From positions 372,001-436,000 of the forward strand of contig NZ_JAMWEG010000004.1 in the NCBI RefSeq assembly GCF_025460765.1: a stretch of DNA of 64,000 bases, given 5' to 3'. The stretch comes from Micromonospora sp. MA102. Lineage in GTDB: Bacteria > Actinomycetota > Actinomycetes > Mycobacteriales > Micromonosporaceae. Made by a program: the position numbers and the translations under genes. The notes beneath the pieces are model-generated. The model was given only the letters and a program-made list of their open reading frames with translations. It was not told the origin of the DNA and ran no database searches. Positions 1-8,593 of the stretch are shown piece after piece (positions within the stretch are counted from its first letter, which is position 1; each line of letters begins with the position of its first letter).

Positions 1-624
1 CGCCCCGGCGTGCACCACCATGAGCGAGACGCGGTGCGCCACCACGTCGTGCATCTCCCGGGCGATCCGGGCCCGCTCCTCGGCGCGTACCCGGTCGGCG
101 CGCGCCTCCTGCTCGCGTTCCAGGCGTTCGGCGCGGTCCCGCAGGGCGGCCAGCGTGTCCCGCCGGGCGCCGATCCACAGGCCGGCGACCAGCGGGAAGA
201 CCACCACCCAGGCGAAGAGCACCGCGGCGTTGGCGCCGGTGGCGGTGGTCAGCCGGCGCTCACCGCCGACCGCGATGCCGACGGCCACCCCGAGCAGGGC
301 GACTCCTCCCGCACCGAGCAGGTACGCGGCGAGGCGCCGGCCGCGCAGCGCGACCCCCGCCCGCCAGGAGGCCAGGACGGCGGCCGGGGAGGCGGCCAGA
401 ACGAGCCAGCCGACCGCCGCCGCGGCGACCAGCGGCCAGCGGCGGGCCGCGACGGCGGCGGCGCCCGACACCAGCGCCACGACCAGAATCAGCAGGCGGG
501 GCAGCGGCGAGCGGACGCCCAGGGCGCCGGTGGCCGACGCCCAGGTGCTGGCGGCCACCAGCGCGGCGAGCAGGAGCGGCGTGTGCCGCTCGGCCCGCCG
601 CAGCAGGGCGACGCGGGTGGTCAC
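1..624 (-). CDS. Sensor histidine kinase, N-terminal part (runs off the window)
   Basis: The first 208 codons of a NarL/DesK-type sensor kinase read from a GTG at 624 toward position 1, and the rest lies outside the window. Residues 1 to about 150 form several hydrophobic segments rich in Ala, Leu and Val. A basic, Glu-rich linker follows (about 150-188). It ends in the phosphoacceptor helix REMHDVVAHRVSLMVVHAGA, with His192 as the probable phosphorylated residue; the E-M-H-D-V-V-A-H pattern is the HisKA_3 signature. In this family the kinase pairs with a LuxR-type response regulator, normally encoded directly downstream, which here would be beyond the window edge. The ligand cannot be read from the sequence. 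The GTG start is chosen because the hydrophobic segment begins soon after it and no good upstream start exists. Confidence 0.85.
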   Translation of the reverse strand, partial: MTTRVALLRRAERHTPLLLAALVAASTWASATGALGVRSPLPRLLILVVALVSGAAAVAARRWPLVAAAAVGWLVLAASPAAVLASWRAGVALRGRRLAAYLLGAGGVALLGVAVGIAVGGERRLTTATGANAAVLFAWVVVFPLVAGLWIGARRDTLAALRDRAERLEREQEARADRVRAEERARIAREMHDVVAHRVSLMVVHAGA

Positions 625-784
625 CCGGCGAGCCTAGGCCGGGCGGGCGCGCGCCGGGGCGTACCTCCGGGAGGGTTGGGGGCCGACCCCGACGGCCCCT
701 CGGGGTACGACGCGACGAAAGTAACCGTCGCCGGGCGACCGATGGCAGATGGCCGGGACGGCCGGCGCGACCAGCATCGGGGCC

Positions 785-1459
785 ATGGATTCCGTGCTCG
801 ACCTGCTCCACCAGACCATGTCCTCGCCCTGGGTCTACCTGGCGCTGTTCGCCGTCGCGGTGGTCGACGGCTTCTTCCCGGTGGTGCCGAGCGAGACCGC
901 CGTGATCACGGCCGGGGTGTTCGCCGCGACCGGCCAGCCCGACCTGCCGCTGGTGGTCGTGGTGGCCGCGTTGGGCGCACTCGTCGGCGACCACGTGTCG
1001 TACGCGATCGGCCGCCACGGCGGCGGCCGGCTGCTGGCCCGGCTCCCGGCGCCCGCTCGCGGCGCGGCGTCGGACGAGTCGGGCCGGCACGGTCGTGGGA
1101 GCCGGCGGCGGGCCGCGGTGGAGCGGGCCAGGCGGGGCATCGCGGCGCGCGGCGGACTGATCCTGGTGGTGGCTCGCTACATCCCGGGTGGACGGACGGC
1201 GGTCACCCTGACCATGGGCGCGACCCGGTTCCCCCGGCGGCGGTTCCTCGCCTTCGACGCGCTGGCCGCGCTCTCTTGGGGCGTCTACTCGGCGCTGGTC
1301 GGCTACCTGGGTGGGCTCGCCTTCGAGCGGGACCCGGTCCGCGGGTTGCTGCTCGGGCTGGGGCTGGCGCTGACCCTGACCGCCGTCGTGGAGTCGGTGC
1401 GCTGGGCGCGCGGCCGGCGGGTGCGGTCCCGGGTCAGCCGGCCGGCGGGTGCCAGGTGA
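785..1459 (+). CDS. DedA/SNARE-associated family membrane protein
   Basis: A 224-residue integral membrane protein of the DedA family. The N-terminal motif DGFFPVVPSETAVITAG has the conserved acidic and proline residues. The second signature, ARYIPGGRTAVTLTMG, matches the family R-x-I-P-G-x-R element and precedes a final pair of membrane segments. DedA proteins are linked to envelope homeostasis and proton-motive-force-dependent lipid-carrier transport, but a substrate cannot be assigned here. Between the halves lies an unusually basic loop (GRHGRGSRRRAAVERARRG). The ATG at 785 is preferred over an in-frame ATG at 749 because the extension is not hydrophobic. The 3' end overlaps the convergent TetR gene by 26 bases. 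A second DedA protein occurs at 21858. Confidence 0.85.
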   Translation: MDSVLDLLHQTMSSPWVYLALFAVAVVDGFFPVVPSETAVITAGVFAATGQPDLPLVVVVAALGALVGDHVSYAIGRHGGGRLLARLPAPARGAASDESGRHGRGSRRRAAVERARRGIAARGGLILVVARYIPGGRTAVTLTMGATRFPRRRFLAFDALAALSWGVYSALVGYLGGLAFERDPVRGLLLGLGLALTLTAVVESVRWARGRRVRSRVSRPAGAR

Positions 1460-2084
1460 CGCCGCGCAGCAGCTGGTCGGCGCCGAGCCAGGCCACGTTC
1501 ATCATCCGGGTGGCGGTCTTCTCCGGGTCCGCCTCCGGGTGGTCGGCCAGCCAGTCGGCCAGCGACTCGGTCGCACCGACCAGGGCGTACGCGACGACCT
1601 CCAGGTCGGTGGCGCCGACCTCGCGGCCCTTGGCGCGCAGCGCGTGGTCGAGCATCCCGGCGACCACCTCGACCAGCCGGCCGCGCATGGTGGCCAGCTC
1701 GGCGGCGAACGGCTGCTCGCCGCGGGCCTGCCGGTAGAGCACCGCCCAGCCGTCCCGGTGCGCGCCGACGAAGCCGAAGAAGGCGCGCAGCCCGCGCCAG
1801 AGCCGCTCGTCGGCGGGCAGGTCGGGGGCTGCCGCCCCGGCGATGGCCTCCATCATCCGGGTGCCCTCCCGGTGCAGGCAGGCGACGAAGAGCTCCTCTT
1901 TCGTGCCCAGGTACGCGTAGACCATCGGCTTGGAGATGCCGGCGTCGTCGGCGATCTCGTCCATGCTGGCCGCGTGGAAGCCCCGGCGGGAGAAGACCTT
2001 GACCGCCGCGTCGAGCATCTGCTGCTCGCGCACGGCGCGGGGGAGGCGCTTGAAGGTCGGCGTGTCGGACACCCTTGCGAGCAT
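1434..2084 (-). CDS. TetR/AcrR family transcriptional regulator
   Basis: A 216-residue TetR-type repressor. The N-terminal helix-turn-helix spans about residues 20-65: MLDAAVKVFSRRGFHAASMD, then the recognition part GISKPMVYAYLGTKEELF. The C-terminal two-thirds is the variable ligand-binding and dimerisation domain. The gene is divergent from an SCP2 and an acyl-CoA dehydrogenase gene, and two inverted palindromic sites lie in the intervening 65 bases. It probably represses both itself and that lipid operon, and an acyl-CoA-like ligand is a reasonable guess only. The ATG at 2084 is the start closest to the operator. Its last 26 bases overlap the DedA gene. Confidence 0.88.
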   Translation of the reverse strand: MLARVSDTPTFKRLPRAVREQQMLDAAVKVFSRRGFHAASMDEIADDAGISKPMVYAYLGTKEELFVACLHREGTRMMEAIAGAAAPDLPADERLWRGLRAFFGFVGAHRDGWAVLYRQARGEQPFAAELATMRGRLVEVVAGMLDHALRAKGREVGATDLEVVAYALVGATESLADWLADHPEADPEKTATRMMNVAWLGADQLLRGVTWHPPAG

Positions 2085-2085
2085 A

Positions 2086-2118
2086 CCTACTCGTGCGTAG
2101 GGTTACGCCTGAGTAACC
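2086..2118. promoter_or_regulatory. Two operator-like inverted repeats between tetR and the SCP2 gene
   Basis: The first repeat is CCTAC-N6-GTAGG (2086-2101) and the second is GGTTAC-N6-GTAACC (2101-2118). They are versions of one element in opposite orientation: TACTCGTGCGTA on the plus strand at 2088-2099, and TACTCAGGCGTA on the minus strand at 2115-2104 (10 of 12 bases identical). They begin 2 bases upstream of the TetR ATG and end 31 bases before the SCP2 start, which is the expected place for a TetR operator controlling a divergent pair. Confidence 0.65.
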
Positions 2119-2149
2119 AAAGTCGGCTCGCCCGAGAGGTGCATCCCCC

Positions 2150-2602
2150 ATGAGTGACTTCGACCCGGCCAACTTCGCGAACGTCGGCCCGAAGGAGTTC
2201 GCGCAGCTGGTCAAGTCCACCCCCGACGACAAGCTCGCCGAGATCATGTCCGGCGACCTGCGCGGCAAGATCCTCAGCGAGGTCTTCAACCGGATGCCGT
2301 CGCTGTTCCGGGCCGACCGGGCGGGCTCCACCAACGCGGTCATCCACTGGAACATCACCGGTCGCCCCGACGGTGGCACCGACACCTACGAGATCGTCAT
2401 CGAGAACGGCACCTGCGCCGTCTCGGAGACCCCGACCCGGGACCCGAAGCTCAGCCTCACCATGGGCCCGGTCGAGTTCCTGAAGATCGTCTCCGGTGGC
2501 GGCAACCCGGTCATGATGTTCATGACCGGCAAGCTGAAGGCCAAGGGCGACCTGGGCCTCGCCGCCAACATCGCCAACCTGTTCGACATCCCCAAGGCCT
2601 GA
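2150..2602 (+). CDS. SCP2 sterol-binding domain protein
   Basis: A 150-residue single-domain protein of the SCP2/sterol-carrier type. Recognisable features are the N-terminal helix region (PKEFAQLVKSTPDDKLAEIM), the central strand block (NAVIHWNITGRPDGG), and the C-terminal MGPVEFLKIVSGGGNPVMMF followed by GKLKAKGDLGLAANIANLF, which is the usual end of the lipid-binding cavity. Such proteins bind fatty acyl chains or sterols in the cytoplasm. The next gene, an acyl-CoA dehydrogenase, starts one base after the stop codon, so the two are almost certainly co-transcribed and probably act on the same acyl substrate. Expression is likely controlled by the divergent TetR repressor through the sites at 2086-2118. 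Confidence 0.85.
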   Translation: MSDFDPANFANVGPKEFAQLVKSTPDDKLAEIMSGDLRGKILSEVFNRMPSLFRADRAGSTNAVIHWNITGRPDGGTDTYEIVIENGTCAVSETPTRDPKLSLTMGPVEFLKIVSGGGNPVMMFMTGKLKAKGDLGLAANIANLFDIPKA

Positions 2603-2603
2603 C

Positions 2604-3818
2604 ATGGCCGAGTTCTCGCTCGACCTGAACGAGGAACAGCGGGACCTTCGCGACTGGGTGCACGGCTTCGCCGCCGAGGTCGTGCGCCCGGCCGCAGCCG
2701 AGTGGGACGCCCGGGAGGAGACGCCCTGGCCGATCATCCAGGAGGCGGCGAAGGTCGGCCTGTACGGCTTCGAGTTCCTCGCCACCTGCTGGGCCGACCC
2801 CACCGGGCTCTCCCTGCCGATCGCCAGCGAGGAGCTGTTCTGGGGTGACGCCGGCATCGGCCTGAGCATCTTCGGCACCTCGCTGGCCGTCGCCGCCATC
2901 TACGGCGCCGGCACCCCCGACCAGCTCGTCGAGTGGGTGCCGCAGTGCTTCGGCGACGTCGACCAGCCGGCGGTCGCCGCGTTCTGCACCACCGAGCCGG
3001 AGGCCGGCTCCGACGTCGGGTCGATGCGCTCCCGCGCCGTCTACGACGAGGCCACCGACGAGTGGGTGCTGAACGGCCAGAAGGCGTACGCCACCAACGG
3101 CGGCATCGCCGGCGTGCACGTGGTCACCGCCTCGGTCGAGCCCGGCCTGGGCTCGCGGGGGCAGGCCGCGTTCGTCGTACCGCCCGGCACGCCGGGGCTC
3201 ACCGCCACCCGCAAGCTGCGCAAGCTCGGGCTGCGCGCCTCGCACACCGCCGACGTCTTCCTCGACGACGTCCGGGTCCCGGGGCGCTGCCTGCTCGGCG
3301 GCAAGGAGGCGCTCGACGAGCGGCTGGCCCGGGCCCGCACCGGCCAGCGGGCCTCCGGCCAGGCGGCGATGCGCACGTTCGAACTGTCCCGCCCGACCGT
3401 CGGCGCGCAGGCGCTCGGCGTGGCCCGCGCCGCGTACGAGTACGCCCTCGACTACGCCAAGGAACGGGTCCAGTTCGGACGGCCGATCATCGAGAACCAG
3501 GCGGTCGCGTTCGCGCTCGCCGACATGAAGATGGAGATCGACGCGGCCCGGCTGCTGGTCTGGCGGGCCTCCTGGATGGGTCGCAACAACCGGCCGTTCA
3601 CGGCGGGCGAGGGCTCGATGTCCAAGCTCAAGGCCGGCGAGGTGGCCGTGTCCGTCACCGACCGGGCGGTCCAGCTCCTCGGCGGCGCCGGCTTCCTGCG
3701 CGACCACCCGGTCGAGCGGTGGTACCGGGACGCCAAGATCTACACCATCTTCGAGGGCACCTCCGAGATCCAGCGGCTGGTCATCTCCCGGGCCATCTCC
3801 GGCATGCAGATCCGCTGA
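2604..3818 (+). CDS. Acyl-CoA dehydrogenase
   Basis: A 404-residue FAD-dependent acyl-CoA dehydrogenase of ordinary length. It has an alpha N-terminal domain (1-120), a middle beta domain with AAFCTTEPEAGSDVGS and KAYATNGG, and a C-terminal alpha domain with KERVQFGRPIIENQAVAF and the signature YTIFEGTSEIQ. Glu384 in FEGT is the expected catalytic base. The enzyme would introduce the alpha-beta double bond in an acyl-CoA and pass electrons to ETF. It is translationally adjacent to the SCP2 gene. The acyl-CoA ligase at 4002 lies downstream beyond a terminator-like hairpin, suggesting a shared lipid-catabolic theme but separate transcripts. Substrate chain length cannot be read from the sequence. 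Confidence 0.93.
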   Translation: MAEFSLDLNEEQRDLRDWVHGFAAEVVRPAAAEWDAREETPWPIIQEAAKVGLYGFEFLATCWADPTGLSLPIASEELFWGDAGIGLSIFGTSLAVAAIYGAGTPDQLVEWVPQCFGDVDQPAVAAFCTTEPEAGSDVGSMRSRAVYDEATDEWVLNGQKAYATNGGIAGVHVVTASVEPGLGSRGQAAFVVPPGTPGLTATRKLRKLGLRASHTADVFLDDVRVPGRCLLGGKEALDERLARARTGQRASGQAAMRTFELSRPTVGAQALGVARAAYEYALDYAKERVQFGRPIIENQAVAFALADMKMEIDAARLLVWRASWMGRNNRPFTAGEGSMSKLKAGEVAVSVTDRAVQLLGGAGFLRDHPVERWYRDAKIYTIFEGTSEIQRLVISRAISGMQIR

Positions 3819-3837
3819 TCGCCGGCGGACCCCGACT

Positions 3838-3885
3838 CGACCCGCGACGGCACCGCCGTGCCGGGCGTACCGCCGTCGCGGGTCG
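3838..3885 (+). terminator. Perfect GC hairpin after the acyl-CoA dehydrogenase gene
   Basis: CGACCCGCGACGGC (3838-3851) pairs perfectly over 14 bases with GCCGTCGCGGGTCG (3872-3885) around a 20-base loop. There is no U-run, which is common in high-GC actinomycetes. It starts 20 bases past the dehydrogenase stop codon. Confidence 0.65.
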
Positions 3886-4001
3886 GGCCGCCGGCCCCCG
3901 TTCCGGATCCCGACGGGCTGCGCAACTGATCACGTGAGCTGGGCGCCGAGCCGCGGCGGGTGCATGATCGGAAGAACACGAACGCGAAGGAGGGTTGCGA
4001 C

Positions 4002-5567
4002 TTGGACCTGCCGTTCATCGTCGCCACGCTGACCCGACGCGGACTGCTCAACCCGGGCCGCCCCATCCGGGTGGCCACTCAGCTCAACGCCCTGCGCCGG
4101 TGGGGCTGGAGCCTCGCCGGAGAGCTGCGCCAGGCCGCCGCGCGCGACCCCGGGCGGACCGCCGTCGTCGACGAGCACGGCGCCTCCCTGACCTACCAGG
4201 AGCTGCTGGACCGGTCGGAACGGCTGGCCCGGTCGCTGCGGGCCGGGCTCGGCGTGCAGTCCGGCGACCGGGTGGGCGTGCTCTGCCGCAACCACCACGG
4301 CCTCATCGAGGCGATCGTCGCCGCGATGCTGCTCGGCGCCGACGCCGTACTTGTCAACACCGGCCTCTCCGCGGCACAGCTGGCCACCGTGGCCGAGGAG
4401 CAGGGCCTGCGCGTGCTGGTGCACGACGCCGAGTTCGCCGAGCGGGTCCTCGGCCTTCCCGCCGATCTGCACCGGGTCGACGAGCGCGGCCAGGAGGAGC
4501 TGATCGCCGGCGCGCTGCCCGGAGACCAGCTCAAGCCGCCGGAGCGGGACGGCCGCACCATCGTGCTCACCTCCGGCACCACGGGCGCCCCCAAGGGCGC
4601 CCGCCGGCCCACACCGCACGGCTTCGGCCCGCTGGTGTCCATCATCGACCGGATCCCGCTGCACGTTCACGACACCGTGCTGATCGCCGCGCCGATCTTC
4701 CACACCTGGGGGTACGCCGCCCTCCAGGTCTCGTTCGCGCTGCGCGCCACGATCGTGCTGCACCGCCGGTTCGACCCGGCCGCCACGCTGGCCGCACTGG
4801 CCGGGCAGCCCTGCGACGCGCTCTTCGCCGTACCGGTGATGCTGCAACGGCTCATGGAGGTGCCGCCCCCCGAGCCCCGGCCACCACTCAAGGTGGTGGC
4901 GGTCAGCGGCTCCGCCCTTCCGGGCGGCCTGGCCACCGCCTTCATGGACCGCTTCGGCGACGTCGTCCACAACCTCTACGGCTCGACCGAGGTCTCCTGG
5001 GCCTCCATCGCCGGCCCGGCCGAGCTGCGCGCGGCCCCCACCACGGCGGGCCGCCCGCCGCACGGCACCCGCGTCGAGATCGTGAACGACGCCGGCGAAC
5101 CGGTCCGGGACGGGCGGGTCGGCCGGATCTTCGTGGGCAACGAGATGCTCTTCGAGGGCTACACCTCGGGGGACGGCCGGGAGCGCCGCGACGGCCTGCT
5201 GGACACCGGCGACCTGGGCCGCATGAGCCCGGAAGGGCTGCTCTTCGTCGACGGGCGGGCCGACGACATGATCGTCTCCGGCGGCGAGAACGTCTTCCCG
5301 TCCGAGGTGGAGGATCTGATCGCCCGGCTGCCGCAGGTCCGCGAGGTCGCCGTGATCGGCGTCCCGGACCCGGAGTACGGCCAGCGGCTGGCCGCGTTCC
5401 TGGCCCTGCACCCCGGTGAGGCGCTCGACCCGGAGGCGGTCCGGGAGTACGTCCGGCACTACCTGGCCCGCTTCTCCGTGCCGAGGGACGTGGTGTTCGT
5501 GAAGTACCTGCCGCGCAACGCCACCGGCAAGGTGCTGGGCCGGGAACTCCGCCGCTACTACGCCTGA
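4002..5567 (+). CDS. AMP-dependent fatty-acyl-CoA ligase (FadD-like)
   Basis: A 521-residue ANL-superfamily acyl-CoA synthetase. The ATP motif TSGTTGAPKG is at residues 190-199, the A5 motif YGSTE at 326-330, the A7 motif LDTGDLGRM further on, the hinge region VDGRADDMIVSGGENVFPSE, and the catalytic lysine in NATGKVLGREL is Lys510. It should activate a carboxylic acid to acyl-AMP and then acyl-CoA. I chose the TTG at 4002 because an AAGGAGGG Shine-Dalgarno at 3987-3994 sits 7 bases upstream. The upstream in-frame ATG at 3960 would run through that ribosome-binding site. With the SCP2 and acyl-CoA dehydrogenase genes just before it, it suggests a small fatty-acid or steroid side-chain degradation locus, but the substrate is unknown. 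Confidence 0.9.
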   Translation: MDLPFIVATLTRRGLLNPGRPIRVATQLNALRRWGWSLAGELRQAAARDPGRTAVVDEHGASLTYQELLDRSERLARSLRAGLGVQSGDRVGVLCRNHHGLIEAIVAAMLLGADAVLVNTGLSAAQLATVAEEQGLRVLVHDAEFAERVLGLPADLHRVDERGQEELIAGALPGDQLKPPERDGRTIVLTSGTTGAPKGARRPTPHGFGPLVSIIDRIPLHVHDTVLIAAPIFHTWGYAALQVSFALRATIVLHRRFDPAATLAALAGQPCDALFAVPVMLQRLMEVPPPEPRPPLKVVAVSGSALPGGLATAFMDRFGDVVHNLYGSTEVSWASIAGPAELRAAPTTAGRPPHGTRVEIVNDAGEPVRDGRVGRIFVGNEMLFEGYTSGDGRERRDGLLDTGDLGRMSPEGLLFVDGRADDMIVSGGENVFPSEVEDLIARLPQVREVAVIGVPDPEYGQRLAAFLALHPGEALDPEAVREYVRHYLARFSVPRDVVFVKYLPRNATGKVLGRELRRYYA

Positions 5568-5664
5568 GCGGTCCCACAGGGGACAGACGGAGCCCCCCGG
5601 CCGGTGGTACTTTCCGTGCGCCGGCTGCCCCGGCAGTGACTCTCATCCCCTCCGGGAGCTGCGC

Positions 5665-7233
5665 ATGGTGCGACTCCGTCGGCGCTGGGCCCTGGGCCTC
5701 CTCCTCGGTGGTGTCTCCGCCACCGCGCTCGGCGCCGGCGAGCCCGTACTGAGCCAGCGCCGCACCGGCCCGCCCACCCGCCGCCAGACCCCACCCGTCC
5801 CGGTGGAGAACCGCGCGGCGGGCGAGCCCTGGTGGCCGCGGGGCGACATCCGGTCCGCCGACGACCGGCAACGGCAGATACAGGGGTACGCCTCGACGAC
5901 CAGCCTCGCCCCCGGCGAGTCCGTCGACTTCCACGTCGCGGTCAACCCGGCCTGCCCGTTCCGGATCACCGTGCACCGGCTCGGCTGGTACCGCGGGGCC
6001 GGCGCCCGGACCATGCTGACCAGCCCGGAACTCGACGGCACGCCGCAGCCGGTGCCGCCCGCCGACCCGGCCACCGGGGCGATCGCCTGCCGCTGGCCGG
6101 TGTCCTGGACCCTCCGCATCCCCGAGGACTGGACCTCCGGCCTCTACCAGGCGGTCTTCACCTCCACCGACGGCTGGCGCGCGTGCACCCCGTTCGTGGT
6201 GCGCGACGACCGGCGGGCCGCCGCGCTGTGCGTGGTGCTGCCGGTGACCACCTGGCAGGCGTACAACCAGTGGCCGCTGGACGGGCGGGCCGGCAAGAGC
6301 CTCTACAACGGCTACACGGCCAGCGGGCGGCGCGCCCCGGCCCTGCGGGCGCGCGAGGTCTCCTTCGACCGCCCGTACGCCGACGCGGGCCAGCCGACCC
6401 AGTTCAGCCGGGACCAGGACGCCGTCCAGTGGCTGGAGCGCGAGGGCTACGACGTCAGCTACGCGACCAGCTTCGACCTGCACTCGGGGCGGCTCGACCC
6501 GTCCCGGCACCGTGGGCTGGTGTTCTGCGGGCACGACGAGTACTGGTCGGCGGAGATGCGCCGGGCCGCCGAGGCCGGGCTGGCCGGCGGCACCAGCCTC
6601 GCCTTCCTCGGCGCCAACAGCGTCTACTGGCACATCCGGGTGCGCCCCTCGGCCCACGGCTGTCCCGAGCGGATCGTCGCCTGCGCCAAGACCACCCCCG
6701 ACCCCGGCGAGGACGCCGCCGGGCCGACCGTGACCTGGCGCGACCTGGACATCCCCGAGCAGGCCCTGCTCGGCGTCCAGTACAACGGCATCGTCGCCGC
6801 CCCGCAGCCGCTGGTGGTCCGGTCCGCCAGGCACTGGGTGTGGGCCGGCACCGGAGTGGCCGACGGCGACCGGATCCCCGGGGTCGTCCAGGGCGAGGCG
6901 GACGGCGTCAACTCCGCCGCCGCCCGGCCCGGCGGGCTCCACGAGACCCTGCTCAGCGGGTCGCCGTACCCGGCCCGGCAGGGCGGGCAGCGGACGCAGA
7001 GCACCCACGTGTACGAGACGCCCCAGCGCGCGGTGGTCTTCGCCACCGGCACGCTCGGCTGGACGATGGCGCTGAACCGGCGCGGGCACCGCGACGAGCG
7101 GATCCAACGGGCCACCGCCAACGTGCTCGACCGGATGGTCGGCCGCACACCCGTCCGCCCGGCCTCGCCGGGCAGAACCGGCATGGAGACGGCGGGTCAG
7201 CCGGCGGTCTCCCCCGGCGCGACGAACCGCTGA
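5665..7233 (+). CDS. Secreted N,N-dimethylformamidase beta-subunit-like protein
   Basis: A 522-residue exported protein. The N-terminus (MVRLRRRWALGLLLGGVSAT) is a basic plus hydrophobic signal sequence ending near residue 25. The body resembles the C-terminal region of the DMFase large subunit. Characteristic stretches are IQGYASTTSLAPGESVDFHV, ITVHRLGWYRGAGARTM, SGLYQAVFTS, the Trp/Tyr-rich VLPVTTWQAYNQWPLDG, and GLVFCGHDEYWSAEMRRA followed by SLAFLGANSVYWHIR. Such family members in actinomycetes are mostly uncharacterised; hydrolase activity on amide or glycan substrates is possible but unproven. GGGAG at 5653-5657 supports the ATG at 5665. It appears monocistronic and convergent with purD. 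Confidence 0.75.
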   Translation: MVRLRRRWALGLLLGGVSATALGAGEPVLSQRRTGPPTRRQTPPVPVENRAAGEPWWPRGDIRSADDRQRQIQGYASTTSLAPGESVDFHVAVNPACPFRITVHRLGWYRGAGARTMLTSPELDGTPQPVPPADPATGAIACRWPVSWTLRIPEDWTSGLYQAVFTSTDGWRACTPFVVRDDRRAAALCVVLPVTTWQAYNQWPLDGRAGKSLYNGYTASGRRAPALRAREVSFDRPYADAGQPTQFSRDQDAVQWLEREGYDVSYATSFDLHSGRLDPSRHRGLVFCGHDEYWSAEMRRAAEAGLAGGTSLAFLGANSVYWHIRVRPSAHGCPERIVACAKTTPDPGEDAAGPTVTWRDLDIPEQALLGVQYNGIVAAPQPLVVRSARHWVWAGTGVADGDRIPGVVQGEADGVNSAAARPGGLHETLLSGSPYPARQGGQRTQSTHVYETPQRAVVFATGTLGWTMALNRRGHRDERIQRATANVLDRMVGRTPVRPASPGRTGMETAGQPAVSPGATNR

Positions 7234-7236
7234 CGC

Positions 7237-7283
7237 CCGGGCCGGCGGCTCGGTCGCGGCCCCACCAGCCCTGCCCGGCCCGG
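7237..7283. terminator. Weak hairpin between the DMFase-like gene and purD
   Basis: CCGGGCCGG (7237-7245) can pair with CCGGCCCGG (7275-7283) across a 29-base loop, between two convergent genes. The long loop makes this a weak call. Confidence 0.3.
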
Positions 7284-7305
7284 CCGATGGTCGTTGGCTA
7301 TCCGG

Positions 7306-8553
7306 TCAGGCGGGAAGGTCGATCCGGCCGTCCACGGCGGCGGCGGCGATGTCGGAGCGGTGGTGCGAGCCGGCCAGCTCGATGCCGCGTACCAACTCGT
7401 AGGCGGCGTCCCGCGCGGCGGCCAGGGTCGGGCCGGTGGCCGTACCGCAGAGGACCCGGCCTCCGGCGGAGCGCAGGCTCCCGTCAGGGTCGCGGCGGGT
7501 GCCGGCGTGGATGACCCCGGCGCGGTCCGCGCCGGTGATCACGTCACCGGTACGCGGCGCCGCCGGATAACCCTCGGCCGCCACCACGACGGTGACCGCC
7601 GCGCCGTCGCGCCAGCGCAGCGGCGGGTGCGCGGCCAGCGTGCCGGTGGCGGCGGCGTGCAGCAGCCCGGCGAGGGGCGTCTCCAGCAGGGCGAGCACCA
7701 CCTGGGTCTCCGGGTCGCCGAAGCGGGCGTTGAACTCGATCACGCGCGGGCCGGCGGCGGTGATCGCCAGGCCCACGTAGAGCAGGCCGGCGAACGGGGT
7801 GCCCCGCCGGCGCAGCTCGGCCAGCGTCGGGTGCACGACGTCGCGCATCACCTCGTCGACCAGGCCGGGCGGGGCCCAGGGCAGCGGCGCGTACGCGCCC
7901 ATGCCGCCGGTGTTCGGCCCGGTGTCGCCGTCGCCGACGCGCTTGAAGTCCTGGGCGGGCAGCAGCGGCACGGCGGCCTCGCCGTCGGTGACCACGAAGA
8001 GGGAGACCTCGGGACCGGCCAGGTACTCCTCGATCACCACCCGGCCGCACTCCTCGGCGTGCCGCTCGGCGGCGGCGCGGTCGTCGGTCACCACGACGCC
8101 CTTGCCGGCGGCCAGCCCGTCGTTCTTCACCACGTACGGGGCGCCGAACTCGTCCAGCGCCCGGCCGACGCTCTCCGCGTCGGCGCAGGTGTACGCCCGG
8201 GCGGTCGGCACGCCGGCCGCGGTCATCACGTCCTTGGCGAAGGTCTTCGAGCCCTCCAGCCGGGCCGCCTCGGCCGACGGACCGAAGGCCGCGATGCCCT
8301 TGGCGCGCACCGCGTCGGCAACCCCGGCCACCAGTGGCGCCTCCGGCCCGATCACCACCAGATCCGCCGCCACCTCGACGGCGAGCGCCGCCACCGCCGC
8401 CGGATCGGCGCCGTTCACGTCCCGCAACTCCGCCACGCCCGCGATCCCCGGATTACCGGGAGCCGCGACCAGCGCCGAGACAGAGGGATCGCCGGCCAGT
8501 CCGAGCGCGAGCGCATGCTCCCGCCCTCCACCACCCACAAGAAGAACCCGCAC
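7306..8553 (-). CDS. purD: Phosphoribosylamine-glycine ligase
   Basis: A 415-residue GAR synthetase, catalysing the second step of de novo purine synthesis (phosphoribosylamine + glycine + ATP). The N-terminal nucleotide-binding motif VRVLLVGGGGREHALALGL is diagnostic. It is followed by the preATP-grasp segment, the ATP-grasp core (YVVKNDGLAAGKGVVV), the glycine-ligase signature DFKRVGDGDTGPNTGGMGAY, and RVIEFNARFGDPETQ. The open frame extends far upstream, but the GTG at 8553 begins the conserved sequence and AGGATG-type purine-rich bases precede it. purA lies 1.2 kb upstream on the same strand, so two purine genes are near each other but separated by an unrelated gene. Confidence 0.96.
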   Translation of the reverse strand: MRVLLVGGGGREHALALGLAGDPSVSALVAAPGNPGIAGVAELRDVNGADPAAVAALAVEVAADLVVIGPEAPLVAGVADAVRAKGIAAFGPSAEAARLEGSKTFAKDVMTAAGVPTARAYTCADAESVGRALDEFGAPYVVKNDGLAAGKGVVVTDDRAAAERHAEECGRVVIEEYLAGPEVSLFVVTDGEAAVPLLPAQDFKRVGDGDTGPNTGGMGAYAPLPWAPPGLVDEVMRDVVHPTLAELRRRGTPFAGLLYVGLAITAAGPRVIEFNARFGDPETQVVLALLETPLAGLLHAAATGTLAAHPPLRWRDGAAVTVVVAAEGYPAAPRTGDVITGADRAGVIHAGTRRDPDGSLRSAGGRVLCGTATGPTLAAARDAAYELVRGIELAGSHHRSDIAAAAVDGRIDLPA

Positions 8554-8593
8554 GACCCCGCATCCTACTGACCACCCCGCCCGCCCCCGTCGA

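Noticed and set aside
10..1737. A 575-codon plus-strand open frame rich in Arg, Gly and Pro
   Set aside because: It runs antisense to the sensor kinase and TetR genes and over DedA in another frame. High GC leaves long stop-free shadows; no domain or ribosome-binding site supports it.
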